DNA of 64,000 nt from NCBI GenBank assembly GCA_965371805.1, contig CBDUZW010000012.1, positions 29,911 through 93,910 of the forward strand. Direction: 5' to 3'. The DNA is from JAOZTV01 sp965371805. GTDB lineage: Bacteria > Acidobacteriota > Aminicenantia > UBA2199. Positions within the stretch are counted from its first letter, which is position 1. Every line of letters begins with the position of its first letter. Position numbers and translations under genes: made by a program. Below are positions 54,795-63,764 of this stretch, one piece after another. Under the pieces are notes generated by a model. The model was not told the DNA's origin and made no database searches. It saw only the letters and a list, made by a program, of their open reading frames with translations.

Positions 54795-54972
54795 AACTTG
54801 TCGCACCTCCTAATTTTTTTGGAAGAGTCTGTAGAAAACATGTGGAAATTTTTTATAAAATGCTCAAAGCTCAAATAAGTTTTTAACATAGTAAAATAAT
54901 AGCATATTAAGAATAATAAATCTATAATTTTGTGTTTTTTACAAGAATTTCGTAAATATTTTTAATAGCCTC

Positions 54973-55126
54973 AAATGCAAAGTTAAGTGAAATTTTTTCT
55001 AGTGAGTAAAATTGAAAAATATACCGGAGACATTGTCTATACTATGTTGAGGATGTTTTTATTAATTTTACGAAGCCAGGGGGAATTGCAACAAACAGCA
55101 GTAGAATGTATTTTTGCAATTACCTC
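54973..55126 (+). repeat. Structured repeat, copy B
   Basis: Bases 54989-55126 match 20306-20443 of copy A without gaps, about 117 of 138 identical by eye. Shared landmarks: GAAATTTTTTCT, ACCGGA-GACAT, the hairpin ACATTGT/ACTATGT (one mismatch), AATTTTACGAAGCCAGGG and GCAGTAGAATGTATTTTTG. The right arm is kept; the left arm is degenerate, so the left edge is uncertain. The remaining bases from the sulfatase start to here (54795-54972) are AT-rich and show no gene or clear promoter. Confidence 0.75.
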
Positions 55127-55244
55127 CATTAATAAGATAAAATATAATACCGCTAAAAATCAATAAATATGACTTTTTTTCTTTTTTGACAAATATACTT
55201 AGCAGGAGAACTATTGGTAAAAAAACAAGCGAACTGAATCCCAA
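55127..55244 (-). pseudogene. Truncated membrane-protein remnant, possibly MBOAT N-terminus
   Basis: A frame starting at TTG (55244), six bases beyond the DUF4388 stop, reads GFSSLVFLPIVLLLSIFV, KKEKKSYLLIFSGIIFYLING, resembling the first two helices of MBOAT/AlgI O-acyltransferases (LFNSxxFLxFFPxV... FY). It then runs into repeat copy B at 55126 and stops inside it at 55068. Full MBOAT proteins are 400-500 residues, so this is a broken gene if the resemblance is real. The weak start and short length keep confidence low. Confidence 0.35.
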
Positions 55245-55249
55245 TTTAC

Positions 55250-56878
55250 CTACCTGACAGTGATAACCTCAGGTGGACTCTCCTGTCTAAAAAAATATTT
55301 AGGTAAAAAATCTAGTGCAGCAGCAGCATCTTTTTTTGAAAGAAATTTCCCCCAGCATACCCTAAAACAGTTTCTTCTACCAATTTTTCTACTTATCAAG
55401 AAAAATTGTTCCTTTGATTTTAAATTACTCAACGCTTTTTTTACTGAAATTATTTCGCATGCAACTTCTAAAAGGATAGTAAATTTGATTTTACTACTTT
55501 TGATTTCTCTTTTCCAAAGATCAATAGCAACAGATATTTGTCCATCATTAAAATATTGAAGTGCACTTTTTCCTTTTTCAAGTTTTTTATACGTTTTTGT
55601 CTTTTTAACAACTTTTTTGATTTTGGATGATTCTTTTACGGGTTCCATCTTAAGTGAGATATCATCTTTCTTTATGTTTTTTTCTTCTACTTTGGTTGCA
55701 GAATCAATTTTATCTACTTTTTCAGGTTTATTATCATTTTTGAATATAGAATCAACTTTATTTTTCTTTGGGTTTTCAACTATGTCTTTATCTTGAACAG
55801 TTCCATTGGTGTTTTTTAAAAGAATAAACCCAATACCGCTTAATATAAGTATAATGATTACAGAAATAAGCAAAAAATTTACTTTTCTTGTTTTTTTAAT
55901 TTCATCATTTTCAGTAAAAAAGTCCTTATCTTCATTAATATTATTCTCTTGTACTTCTTCATTTACAATTTTATCAGAAAATGAATAATTTTCAGATTCA
56001 GTTTCTGTTTCAATCTCAACTTCAGGGTCAGATTCTTCATAATCTATGTTTTCAATTTTAGATTGTTTTTTCTCATCACTAAAAACATCTGCTTTATCTT
56101 CATATTCAATATTTGCGGTTTCAACAATAGGGGTATTCTGTTTCTCATCCTCTGCAATTTTTAAGTATTCAAGATCAAATCCTTTTTTAATCAATAATTC
56201 GGATATCAAAAAAAAATAGATCGTTTTCAATACTATTTCTCTTTGAACTCCTGAGTATTTTGAAATTATCCCCTCTAACTTTATATCTCCATTAAATAAT
56301 TTAAGAAGCCCGGATTGATTCTCAGATAATTTATACATTTTAAATTTACTACCATCTGGATTTTGTTTGAGCTCAATTTGTAAAGAACCAATTTCCTTCC
56401 ATATAATACTTATATCCATAGCTTTAAAAATGTATTCAGATACAAATTCAACGATATTCAATTCCAGACTTAAAAATTTTTGAGAAGGAGAGTCTTTAGT
56501 AAATTGGAAACTGCCTTCGGACCACCTTAAAACAGAAATTATTATCTGTTTTAATTGCATTTTTGTTACTTCAATTAATTCTTCCAGGGTAATTACTCCA
56601 CTCTCTACAAGAATTTTTCCAAAAATATCCTTATCCCAATCTGAGCTGAATTTATCCATTTCTAATTCATTTGAGTATGTTCCTTCAATAAGAACATTCT
56701 TCAGTTTATCCTGTTCAGCATTTGAAATAGCCCAAATAAGTTTTCCCTCATTAAAGTATAATACTTTTAATATTTCCGCTTGTTTTAAGTATAATATGCC
56801 TGTGAGATTCTGCTCATAGACTGACAATAAAAGCTTTATAGCAGGTGTATGTGTTAACGAACCTTTTTCACTTAACAT
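55250..56878 (-). CDS. DUF4388 protein with TM helix and SPOR-like C-terminus
   Basis: A 542-residue membrane protein. Residues about 1-240 hold a DUF4388 domain (GILYLKQAEILKVLYFNEGKLIWA is typical; quoted in part as LYFNEGKLIWA) and a winged-helix-like tail, a module found with two-component and gliding systems. A Glu-rich linker leads to a transmembrane helix at 333-354. Behind it a Lys-rich segment and a short helical repeat precede the C-terminal about 75 residues, which look like a SPOR-type peptidoglycan-binding domain (FLISRKIGRRNCFRVCWGKF, SKKDAAAAL). This topology links a cytosolic sensing domain with the cell wall. The start is supported by the promoter and GGAG region upstream; the next gene upstream is divergent. 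Confidence 0.75.
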   Translation of the reverse strand: MLSEKGSLTHTPAIKLLLSVYEQNLTGILYLKQAEILKVLYFNEGKLIWAISNAEQDKLKNVLIEGTYSNELEMDKFSSDWDKDIFGKILVESGVITLEELIEVTKMQLKQIIISVLRWSEGSFQFTKDSPSQKFLSLELNIVEFVSEYIFKAMDISIIWKEIGSLQIELKQNPDGSKFKMYKLSENQSGLLKLFNGDIKLEGIISKYSGVQREIVLKTIYFFLISELLIKKGFDLEYLKIAEDEKQNTPIVETANIEYEDKADVFSDEKKQSKIENIDYEESDPEVEIETETESENYSFSDKIVNEEVQENNINEDKDFFTENDEIKKTRKVNFLLISVIIILILSGIGFILLKNTNGTVQDKDIVENPKKNKVDSIFKNDNKPEKVDKIDSATKVEEKNIKKDDISLKMEPVKESSKIKKVVKKTKTYKKLEKGKSALQYFNDGQISVAIDLWKREIKSSKIKFTILLEVACEIISVKKALSNLKSKEQFFLISRKIGRRNCFRVCWGKFLSKKDAAAALDFLPKYFFRQESPPEVITVR

Positions 56879-56900
56879 TATAACTCCTTTTTCATTCCTA

Positions 56901-56930
56901 TATATACTTCAATATTATTAAAAATGTCAA
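56901..56930 (-). promoter_or_regulatory. Promoter of the DUF4388 gene
   Basis: On the minus strand TTGACA (56930-56925), 18-base spacer, TATATA (56906-56901); leader of about 16 bases to the ATG at 56878. Back to back with the divergent promoter below. Confidence 0.55.
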
Positions 56931-56944
56931 GCAAATATTGACTT

Positions 56945-56973
56945 TTGTTACATTTAATGTTAAAAATTATAAT
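56945..56973 (+). promoter_or_regulatory. Promoter of the divergent membrane-protein gene, leaderless arrangement
   Basis: TTGTTA at 56945-56950, 17-base spacer, TATAAT at 56968-56973, then GACTATA and the ATG at 56981, so transcription probably begins at the start codon. Confidence 0.55.
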
Positions 56974-56980
56974 GACTATA

Positions 56981-57586
56981 ATGACTGAAATTGGATTTGA
57001 AGAAGATGTTAGAGAATACAGGATAATTAATAAAGAGACAAAAAAAACAAAAGTTATTGCTTTGACAGCTTTTATCTTTATATTTATTTTAGGTTTTATA
57101 TCTTATATTATAGACAGCAATAGAAATCAGATAAATACAACAGAGAAAAGTACAAAAATATCTAAAAATTTAGTTCAAAAGAATAATTCTCTTTCAATGA
57201 GAAATACTGGTTCCAATGTAAATGCTCAAGAGAGAATCAATAAAATCGAAAAGATATTCACCTTTTTTAATATTTTTACCATCTTACTATTAATTGCTAT
57301 CCTGGCTGTAAAAAAAACCGTCTATTATTCTTCAAAATTAATAAAAGAAAATGACAGTTTAGAACAAGTATTAATTCAATGGAGAAAAATAGATATTTCA
57401 CTTATTTGTATTGCACAAGTAATTCCTGTTTTAGGAATAGTAATCACAATAATCGGAATGGAATTTAGCAGAACAACTCATTTTTTCATAGCATCTATCC
57501 TTCTTATTTTTATGCTCATACCAATGAGTATTAAAGTCAGAAGTAGATTAAATATTTTAAAAAAATATTTTACAAATATTTTATAA
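56981..57586 (+). CDS. Polytopic membrane protein of unknown function
   Basis: A 201-residue protein with hydrophobic helices at about residues 29-45, 98-115, 145-163 and 168-185 and a polar loop of about 45 residues after the first helix. I do not recognise a family. Several upstream Met and TTG codons are in frame, but they overlap the -35 to -10 region of a near-perfect promoter; the ATG at 56981, seven bases after TATAAT, fits a leaderless start. It stands between the DUF4388 gene (divergent) and the large kinase gene. Confidence 0.6.
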   Translation: MTEIGFEEDVREYRIINKETKKTKVIALTAFIFIFILGFISYIIDSNRNQINTTEKSTKISKNLVQKNNSLSMRNTGSNVNAQERINKIEKIFTFFNIFTILLLIAILAVKKTVYYSSKLIKENDSLEQVLIQWRKIDISLICIAQVIPVLGIVITIIGMEFSRTTHFFIASILLIFMLIPMSIKVRSRLNILKKYFTNIL

Positions 57587-57614
57587 ATTTTACTATTTTT
57601 TATTAATTATATAA

Positions 57615-57643
57615 TTGATTAGATTCATTTTATATTATATAAT
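57615..57643 (+). promoter_or_regulatory. Promoter of the kinase gene
   Basis: TTGATT at 57615-57620, 17-base spacer, perfect TATAAT at 57638-57643. A short leader carries TTGGAG before the ATG at 57661. Confidence 0.65.
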
Positions 57644-57660
57644 GAGTATTGGAGATAAAA

Positions 57661-60600
57661 ATGAACATAAATATCCTTATCGTTGAATATGACATTAAGA
57701 CAATTGATGAAATTAAAGCTGCGTTCCCATATTCATCGTTTAATTTTAAAATTGCTGAAGATGGTTTAAAAGCAAAAGAAGTTTTGGAAACTGAAAATTT
57801 TGATCTGGTAATTACCGCAGCTATGCTGCCTAAATTTCATGGTTTTCAATTATCTCAATTCTTATCTGAAAAATACTCAGATATTAAAATAATTATTATT
57901 AGCGGAATTTATAAAGGTGTTGATTATAGACATCAAGCTTTAACACAATTTAAAGCTGATGACTTTTTTGAAAAGCCATTAGACATAGAATTATTAAAAA
58001 AGAGAGTTATTGAATTATTAGACCTTGATATTGATGAACTTTCCAGATCAAACTCTATTAAAGATAAAAAAGCTCTTACTGATACTGCAAAAGTCCCCAT
58101 ATATCAGAAACAAAAGGAAGAGGATAAGAAGCTGACTTCAGATGATATCTTTGGTGATATCATAAAAGATGTTGAAAAATCAGCATCTGGAAATGAAATC
58201 TTGTCAAAGGAAATACCCACTCCTCCTAAGAATAAAAAAATTGCTGTAAAGCCAATTAATAGTTTTCATACAACAAAATTAGATTTAAATGAATTTAGCA
58301 ATCTGATAAAAAAACCGGAAAATAAGAAAGTAGTAAAAAGAATTGAGGATGACATATCAAAAAAATTGGAAGATACTCTATCTGGACTTGGATTATCTGC
58401 AAATCCAAAAAGGAAACCTATGGTTACAAAAATAACCAGCACAAAACCTCAAACTGAAATTAAAGAGAAAAGTAATAGTGAAGAAAAATATGATATTATT
58501 GGATTAATTGCCAGAGGCGGAATGGCCGAAATATATAAAGCTAAAAAAAAGGGCGTTAAAGGATTTAAAAAAGTAATTGCAATAAAGAAAATCCTAACTG
58601 GTTATGGAGAAGATGATAAATTCATCGAGATGTTTGTTGACGAGGCAAAAATAGCAGCTGAATTAACTCATCCAAATATTGTGCAAATATATGATTTCGA
58701 AAAAAGAGATGACACCTACCTAATTGCAATGGAATTTGTTCAAGGCAAGGATCTTCGCAATATACTAAGATATATTATTGATGAAGATAAAAAAATTCCA
58801 GAAGAATTGTCATTATATATAATCAGTATGATCTTAGAAGCATTAAGTTATGCTCATAGTGCAAAAGATGATATTGGTACTTCCCTTAATATTGTTCACA
58901 GGGATGTATCTCCTCCGAACATACTTATATCATATAATGGAGAAGTTAAACTTACAGACTTTGGCGTTTCAAAGGCCTCTAATAAAATGCACCAGACAAT
59001 TTCCGGGGCACTAAAAGGTAAACTTTTATATATGGCACCTGAACAGGCAAGAGGCGAGAAAAACATCGATTCAAAGGCTGATTTATATTCAGTGGGAGTT
59101 ATTCTTTTTGAACTTCTCACCGGAAGAAAATTATTTATAGACAATTCCGAGATGGCAATACTTAAAAAAGTACAAGAAGGTACTATCGTTAAGCCTAGTG
59201 AAGTTTACAAAGATATAGATCCAGAGCTTGAAAGGATAACGCTTAAAGCTCTTTCTAAATCACTTAAGATCAGATATCAATCTGCTAATGAGATGATTGC
59301 TGATATAAGCAAATATATTTCAGCCACATACAACAAAATTCCTGGCTCTGTTCATCTATCACATTACATATATTCTCTTTTTAAAAATGAAATAGTAAAA
59401 GATAACATTCAAGTTGACTTAAAGCCGGTTCCAGATTCAATTGAAAAAATTAAAAAAGAAGTTGAAATTCCTATTAAAACTCCTTCTGAAATTGCTCTTG
59501 AAACTCAACCCTCTCCGCATACTGAAGTCATCGATTTAGGTAACTCTATTGATCAACCAGATCTATTTGAAGAAAAAACTGAAGATATCTCTGAAGATTC
59601 AAATATAATTGAGAATTCAACTGATGAAATAGCCGGTTTAAATGATTATGCTCCTGCCATTGATATTAGTTTATCTGCAAACGAACAAGAACCGGAGGAA
59701 CCTGAGTCTAAAAAACCTACAACCACTTTGGAGGAAATTGAGCAACATCTTAAAGATCAAAATAAAATTGTACCTGATATATTCAATACAGAAGAAAAGA
59801 GCAAAAAACCTTTATTAATTGCTGCTATAATAATAATTATACTTTCAGCAATAGTTTATTTTGCAATATCCTCAGGAGTGTTCTCTGGAAAAGATAAATT
59901 ACCTAAGGGACCAATAATAATACTTCCAAATGAAACTGAACTTATAAAAGACTTAGTTTATGAAAAGGGAGAAGATACACCACTTACTGGTTTTGTAGAA
60001 AATAAGTGGCAAAATATGAACATTAAAGAGAATACAGAATATAAAAATGGATTAAAGAATGGAACCTCTAAAGAATACTATAAAAACAACATTTTAAAAC
60101 AGGAAGGACACTTCTTCAACGGAAAGAAAAACAATCTCTGGACAACTTATAATGAAAAGGGAAAAAAAGTTTCTCAAATTAATTATAAGGATGGGAAAAA
60201 GAATGGTCAGACAATAAAATGGAATAGTTTAAATAATATTGTTGCAAAAAAAACATTTAAAAATGGAATAGAATTATCAAAAATAACATTCGTTTACCAT
60301 CCTCAAAGTAAACTTATTAAAGAAGAAACATTCTTTAAAAATGGTCTTGAAACTCAAAAAAAGGTTTGGGACATAAAAGGAAACAGGTTAATCAGGGGGA
60401 TCCTTACAAACAGGTTCAGACAAAATAAACTGAATGTCGGAAAACGGACATATATCTCTTTTGAGATAAGTAATCCAGAGTTTCAAAATTTGCCGACAGG
60501 CACATCAGGAGCTGTAATAGGAATTGATAGCCCTGATATCTTATTTACGGTTGAAGTTTCGGATAGCGATAAAAACAATTCAAGAGTTACAAATATCAAC

Positions 60601-61269
60601 AATAAAAAAAGAAGTGTATTAATTGAGAAAGATAAGGTTTTTATTGAATTTATTCTTTCAAAAAAACAAATAGAAGAAATAGCTAAAGCTAAATATAATA
60701 AAGAAAATGGAATAGAAACTAAAGAGGAACTTTTAAAAAAAGAAGAAGAAAAAAAATTAAAAGATGAAGCTGATAAAAAATTAAAGGCTGATCTGGAAAA
60801 GAAAAAGAAAGAAGAAGAAAAATTAGCTGAAGAACAAAAAGCAGAAGAAGAAAGGCTTAGGTTAGCTGAGGAAGAAAAGAAAAAACTGGAAGAAGCAGAA
60901 AACCAAAGAATTGAGCAGGCAAAATTAGCAAAACAGGAAGAAGAGAGAAAAAAGCGCGATGCTTTAAAAGTAGGAGATCTTGTTATTGATGTTGATGTAA
61001 AACCTGTTCCCATTGCAACTCCAAGTCCTGAACTTTCAAAAAAAATAAAAAAAAAAATTCAAAGTGATTTTGTACAAGTTATAGCACGCATTCTAATAAA
61101 TGAAAAAGGTAGTGTTGCCAGAATTAAAATGATAAAAAATTCTGGTATCCCGGAAGTAGATAATGCAATAATTTTTTGGGTGGATAAAAACTGGAAATTT
61201 AAACCAGCAACAAAATATAATAAAAAAGTTAAAACATGGATCACAAAAGTGATTAAAATAAATAAATAA
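57661..61269 (+). CDS. Pseudo-receiver / Ser-Thr kinase / TM / MORN-like / TonB-C fusion protein
   Basis: A 1202-residue protein. Domains: receiver-like (about 1-125) whose phospho-acceptor position is Ala53 (ITAAMLP) though the Lys and Ser/Thr switch residues remain; linker; Ser/Thr kinase (about 280-560) with GGMAEIYKAK, Lys309, H413-RDVSPPN and D433-FG; acidic linker; one transmembrane helix (about 716-738); periplasmic MORN/YwqK-like repeats (about 760-890: GLKNGTSKEYY, DGKKNGQTIKW); a beta domain; a Glu/Lys coiled coil (about 1020-1105); and a TonB-C/AgmX-like end (about 1105-1202: VIARILINEKGSVARIKMI, FKPATKY). It could couple a cytosolic kinase to periplasmic or outer-membrane contacts. 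The ATG at 57661 follows TTGGAGAT; an in-frame TTG upstream overlaps that site. Confidence 0.88.
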   Translation: MNINILIVEYDIKTIDEIKAAFPYSSFNFKIAEDGLKAKEVLETENFDLVITAAMLPKFHGFQLSQFLSEKYSDIKIIIISGIYKGVDYRHQALTQFKADDFFEKPLDIELLKKRVIELLDLDIDELSRSNSIKDKKALTDTAKVPIYQKQKEEDKKLTSDDIFGDIIKDVEKSASGNEILSKEIPTPPKNKKIAVKPINSFHTTKLDLNEFSNLIKKPENKKVVKRIEDDISKKLEDTLSGLGLSANPKRKPMVTKITSTKPQTEIKEKSNSEEKYDIIGLIARGGMAEIYKAKKKGVKGFKKVIAIKKILTGYGEDDKFIEMFVDEAKIAAELTHPNIVQIYDFEKRDDTYLIAMEFVQGKDLRNILRYIIDEDKKIPEELSLYIISMILEALSYAHSAKDDIGTSLNIVHRDVSPPNILISYNGEVKLTDFGVSKASNKMHQTISGALKGKLLYMAPEQARGEKNIDSKADLYSVGVILFELLTGRKLFIDNSEMAILKKVQEGTIVKPSEVYKDIDPELERITLKALSKSLKIRYQSANEMIADISKYISATYNKIPGSVHLSHYIYSLFKNEIVKDNIQVDLKPVPDSIEKIKKEVEIPIKTPSEIALETQPSPHTEVIDLGNSIDQPDLFEEKTEDISEDSNIIENSTDEIAGLNDYAPAIDISLSANEQEPEEPESKKPTTTLEEIEQHLKDQNKIVPDIFNTEEKSKKPLLIAAIIIIILSAIVYFAISSGVFSGKDKLPKGPIIILPNETELIKDLVYEKGEDTPLTGFVENKWQNMNIKENTEYKNGLKNGTSKEYYKNNILKQEGHFFNGKKNNLWTTYNEKGKKVSQINYKDGKKNGQTIKWNSLNNIVAKKTFKNGIELSKITFVYHPQSKLIKEETFFKNGLETQKKVWDIKGNRLIRGILTNRFRQNKLNVGKRTYISFEISNPEFQNLPTGTSGAVIGIDSPDILFTVEVSDSDKNNSRVTNINNKKRSVLIEKDKVFIEFILSKKQIEEIAKAKYNKENGIETKEELLKKEEEKKLKDEADKKLKADLEKKKKEEEKLAEEQKAEEERLRLAEEEKKKLEEAENQRIEQAKLAKQEEERKKRDALKVGDLVIDVDVKPVPIATPSPELSKKIKKKIQSDFVQVIARILINEKGSVARIKMIKNSGIPEVDNAIIFWVDKNWKFKPATKYNKKVKTWITKVIKINK

Positions 61270-61278
61270 GGGGAAAAT

Positions 61279-61515
61279 ATGACAAACTTACAAGATGAAG
61301 ACAAAAGTTTTTATGAATCAACATTAAATGAAGCAAAACACAAGATTGAAATTATTGATTCAAAGATTGAAGAAGAACTAGCAAGAGTAAAAGAAACAAT
61401 CAATAATCTTCAGGAACAAAAAAAAGCAGTACGTCAGATATACGATGGTGCAGCTGTAATTTTGGGTGCTCAAAACGAATTTGAAGAAGAAGAAATCGGA
61501 GATATTGAAGAATAG
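61279..61515 (+). CDS. Small acidic coiled-coil protein
   Basis: A 78-residue protein, helical and heptad-like between about residues 10 and 52 (ESTLNEAKHKIEIIDSKIEE, ARVKETINNLQEQKKAV), with an acidic tail (EFEEEEIGDIEE). It starts nine bases after the kinase gene with AAGGGGA as ribosome binding site, so it is co-transcribed with it. No family recognised; it may be a binding partner or substrate of the kinase. Confidence 0.7.
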   Translation: MTNLQDEDKSFYESTLNEAKHKIEIIDSKIEEELARVKETINNLQEQKKAVRQIYDGAAVILGAQNEFEEEEIGDIEE

Positions 61516-61551
61516 TACTCTCTGTAGAAATTAATTTTTTTTACATAAGTT

Positions 61552-62835
61552 ATGAATTATTTAGAAGCCCAGAACTATTTAAAAAAAGTAAGGGAAAATG
61601 GAACAAAATTATCTCTTGATAATATAAAAAATATAATTGATAATCTCCCATTTTCTCTTTCAAATATTAAGTTTATTCAAGTTGCTGGCACTAATGGGAA
61701 GGGATCGACCGCACACTTTATTACTTCCATTTTAAAATCAAATGGTTACAAAGTAGGTTTGTTTACTTCACCACATCTTCAAAATATCAGAGAAAGAATA
61801 ACCATAAATAAAAACTGGATATCAGAATCTGAATTTGGAAATGAAATTGGGAAAATAAAAAATTTTATATTAGAACTTAAAAATTCTAATATTATAGAGA
61901 ATTATCCTACATTTTTTGAGCATTTACTCTTACTGGCATTGTTTTATTTTTACTATAATTCTGTAGATTTTGTAGTGCTTGAAGTTGGACTTGGGGGAAG
62001 ACTTGATGCAACTACGGCGATAACACCTATAGTATCAGTTATCACAAATATATCATTAGAACATACAAAAACTCTTGGGAAAAGAATAAGTGATATAGCT
62101 TTAGAAAAAGCTGGAATTGCAAAGAAAGGAATACCTCTTGTTAGTGGTTGTAGTAAATTTGGCATCGCAAGCAAAGTTATTGCATCTCATTGCATAACTA
62201 AAGGAGCAGTTTTTCATCAAGTTTTTAACAAAGACAATGTTTTATTAACTGATACCCATAAAGATTATTTTAGTTGTTCATACAAGACAGAAAAAAATAT
62301 TTATAGCTTTAATTTATATTTAAATGGTATCCATCAAACAAAAAATGCAGCGACTGCAATAAAGGCTATTGAAGTAATGAATCTCCCTGCAGAAGTATTT
62401 TCCAATGAAGTTCTTGCAAGAGGAATAAAAGATAATTTTGTACCAGGAAGGATTGAACTTATTAAAGGTTCTCCTGATATTATTATTGATGGAGGTCATA
62501 ATGTTGAAGGGATTAACGCATTGGTCAATTTCCTAAAATTAAAAGATTATAAAAATTGTACACTTATTTTTGGTGTCTTAAGGGATAAAAAGTATAGAAA
62601 AATGGTTGAATCTCTAAAACCATATTTCAAAAATATTATTCTGGTTGAACCATTGTCAAATAGAGCCTTACCCATTAGTAAATTAAAGCATCTATTTAAA
62701 GATAAAACTATATTTTTGTATAAGAATGACTATTTAAAGGGATTAAAACAAGCTAGACAACTAAAAATGCCTGTTATTATAACCGGATCTATATATATGA
62801 TAGGTGAGATGAGGAATTTAATATTACCAAATTAG
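61552..62835 (+). CDS. folC: Folylpolyglutamate / dihydrofolate synthase
   Basis: A 427-residue Mur-ligase-family enzyme. ATP site: VAGTNGKGST (about 44-53), then SPHLQNIRERI (omega region), VLEVGLGGRLDATT, ITNISLEHTKTLG and DGGHNVEG. It attaches glutamate to dihydropteroate and/or extends the polyglutamate tail of folates. It lies 36 bases behind the small coiled-coil gene without a Shine-Dalgarno sequence. Cytosolic. Confidence 0.93.
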   Translation: MNYLEAQNYLKKVRENGTKLSLDNIKNIIDNLPFSLSNIKFIQVAGTNGKGSTAHFITSILKSNGYKVGLFTSPHLQNIRERITINKNWISESEFGNEIGKIKNFILELKNSNIIENYPTFFEHLLLLALFYFYYNSVDFVVLEVGLGGRLDATTAITPIVSVITNISLEHTKTLGKRISDIALEKAGIAKKGIPLVSGCSKFGIASKVIASHCITKGAVFHQVFNKDNVLLTDTHKDYFSCSYKTEKNIYSFNLYLNGIHQTKNAATAIKAIEVMNLPAEVFSNEVLARGIKDNFVPGRIELIKGSPDIIIDGGHNVEGINALVNFLKLKDYKNCTLIFGVLRDKKYRKMVESLKPYFKNIILVEPLSNRALPISKLKHLFKDKTIFLYKNDYLKGLKQARQLKMPVIITGSIYMIGEMRNLILPN

Positions 62836-62850
62836 GTATTAGAGGATAAA

Positions 62851-63627
62851 ATGGAAATTAAGAAATTTAAAGACCTTGAATTAAGGTTTAATGAATTAAG
62901 AAACAAAGCAGATAAAGGTGAAATTGACAGTAATACCGTAAATAAAGAACTGAAAAAATTAATGGTTATGGACGACAAAGGAGCATATTGGATAATCGGT
63001 GGAAACAGTGGAAAATGGTATAGATATGACGGAAAAGATTGGAAAGAAGATAATCCCTTTAAATCAGAAAAAACTCCAGAAATAAAAGAAACGCTGGAGG
63101 ATACTACTAAAATCATAAAAGATGAAGCAACTTTTCAAAAGACAATAACCAAAAATTCAATTGAAATAAATGATGATACTGCTCAAAAGTCTGATGATAC
63201 TAAGGTATTTTGTAAAACCTGCAAAACAAAAATAAATAATTTTGATGAGTATTGTCATCTTTGTGGAACAAATCAAAATGAAACTCATAAGTTAAAGAAA
63301 AAAAATGAACCTCAAAATATTATTCCTGAACTTCTTGTTTCTTCTGTAAATCTTATTTCATTAATTTTCTTTTTTGGAGGTATTGGAATAATAATTGGAG
63401 TTATACTTGGGGCAACAATTGGCATATTCAAAGATATTCCAATATTTATAGATTTACCGCAAACAATGATTGATTGGAGAAGTAATCTTTCTGGTGGAAT
63501 AGTATTCGCAATCATAGGTGGAATTGCCGGCTTTATTGTCTTTTCAATAAAAGCAATTTTTATAGGTTCTTTATATAATATGATTTCCTACTTTTTTGGG
63601 GGAATCAGGTTTAGAACAAAAAAATAA
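62851..63627 (+). CDS. Membrane protein with zinc-ribbon and WW-like N-terminal segment
   Basis: A 258-residue protein. The N-terminal helix (about 1-32) is followed by DDKGAYWIIGGNSGKWYRYDGKDW, a small beta segment seen in some uncharacterised proteins (quoted here as WIIGGNSGKWYRYDGKDW), then a linker and a zinc ribbon CKTCKTKI....YCHLCG at about residues 122-145, and three or so hydrophobic helices in the C-terminal 100 residues with many glycines. AGAGGAT precedes the ATG. It follows folC by 15 bases. No function is known to me. Confidence 0.7.
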   Translation: MEIKKFKDLELRFNELRNKADKGEIDSNTVNKELKKLMVMDDKGAYWIIGGNSGKWYRYDGKDWKEDNPFKSEKTPEIKETLEDTTKIIKDEATFQKTITKNSIEINDDTAQKSDDTKVFCKTCKTKINNFDEYCHLCGTNQNETHKLKKKNEPQNIIPELLVSSVNLISLIFFFGGIGIIIGVILGATIGIFKDIPIFIDLPQTMIDWRSNLSGGIVFAIIGGIAGFIVFSIKAIFIGSLYNMISYFFGGIRFRTKK

Positions 63628-63633
63628 ATTAAA

Positions 63634-63744
63634 ATGTTTGAATTTTTGATTAATATTAAATTTATTTCTTTAATTGTTTCAATATTTCTACCACTCTTAA
63701 TTTATTCATCAATATTCTTTTTTTTGAATAATAAAAACAAATAA
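63634..63744 (+). CDS. Putative 36-residue single-helix membrane peptide
   Basis: A short frame six bases after the zinc-ribbon membrane gene, MFEFLINIKF followed by a hydrophobic helix of about 20 residues and a NNKNK tail. There is no Shine-Dalgarno, and AT-rich DNA often encodes Phe/Ile/Leu by chance, so this is only a candidate. Confidence 0.25.
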   Translation: MFEFLINIKFISLIVSIFLPLLIYSSIFFFLNNKNK

Positions 63745-63764
63745 CAGAGACATTAAATCTTTAT

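Noticed and set aside
60483..61013. Minus-strand 176-codon frame over the kinase coiled coil
   Set aside because: Its Ser/Phe-rich composition is the reverse image of the GAA/AAA-rich coiled-coil codons; no start signal.
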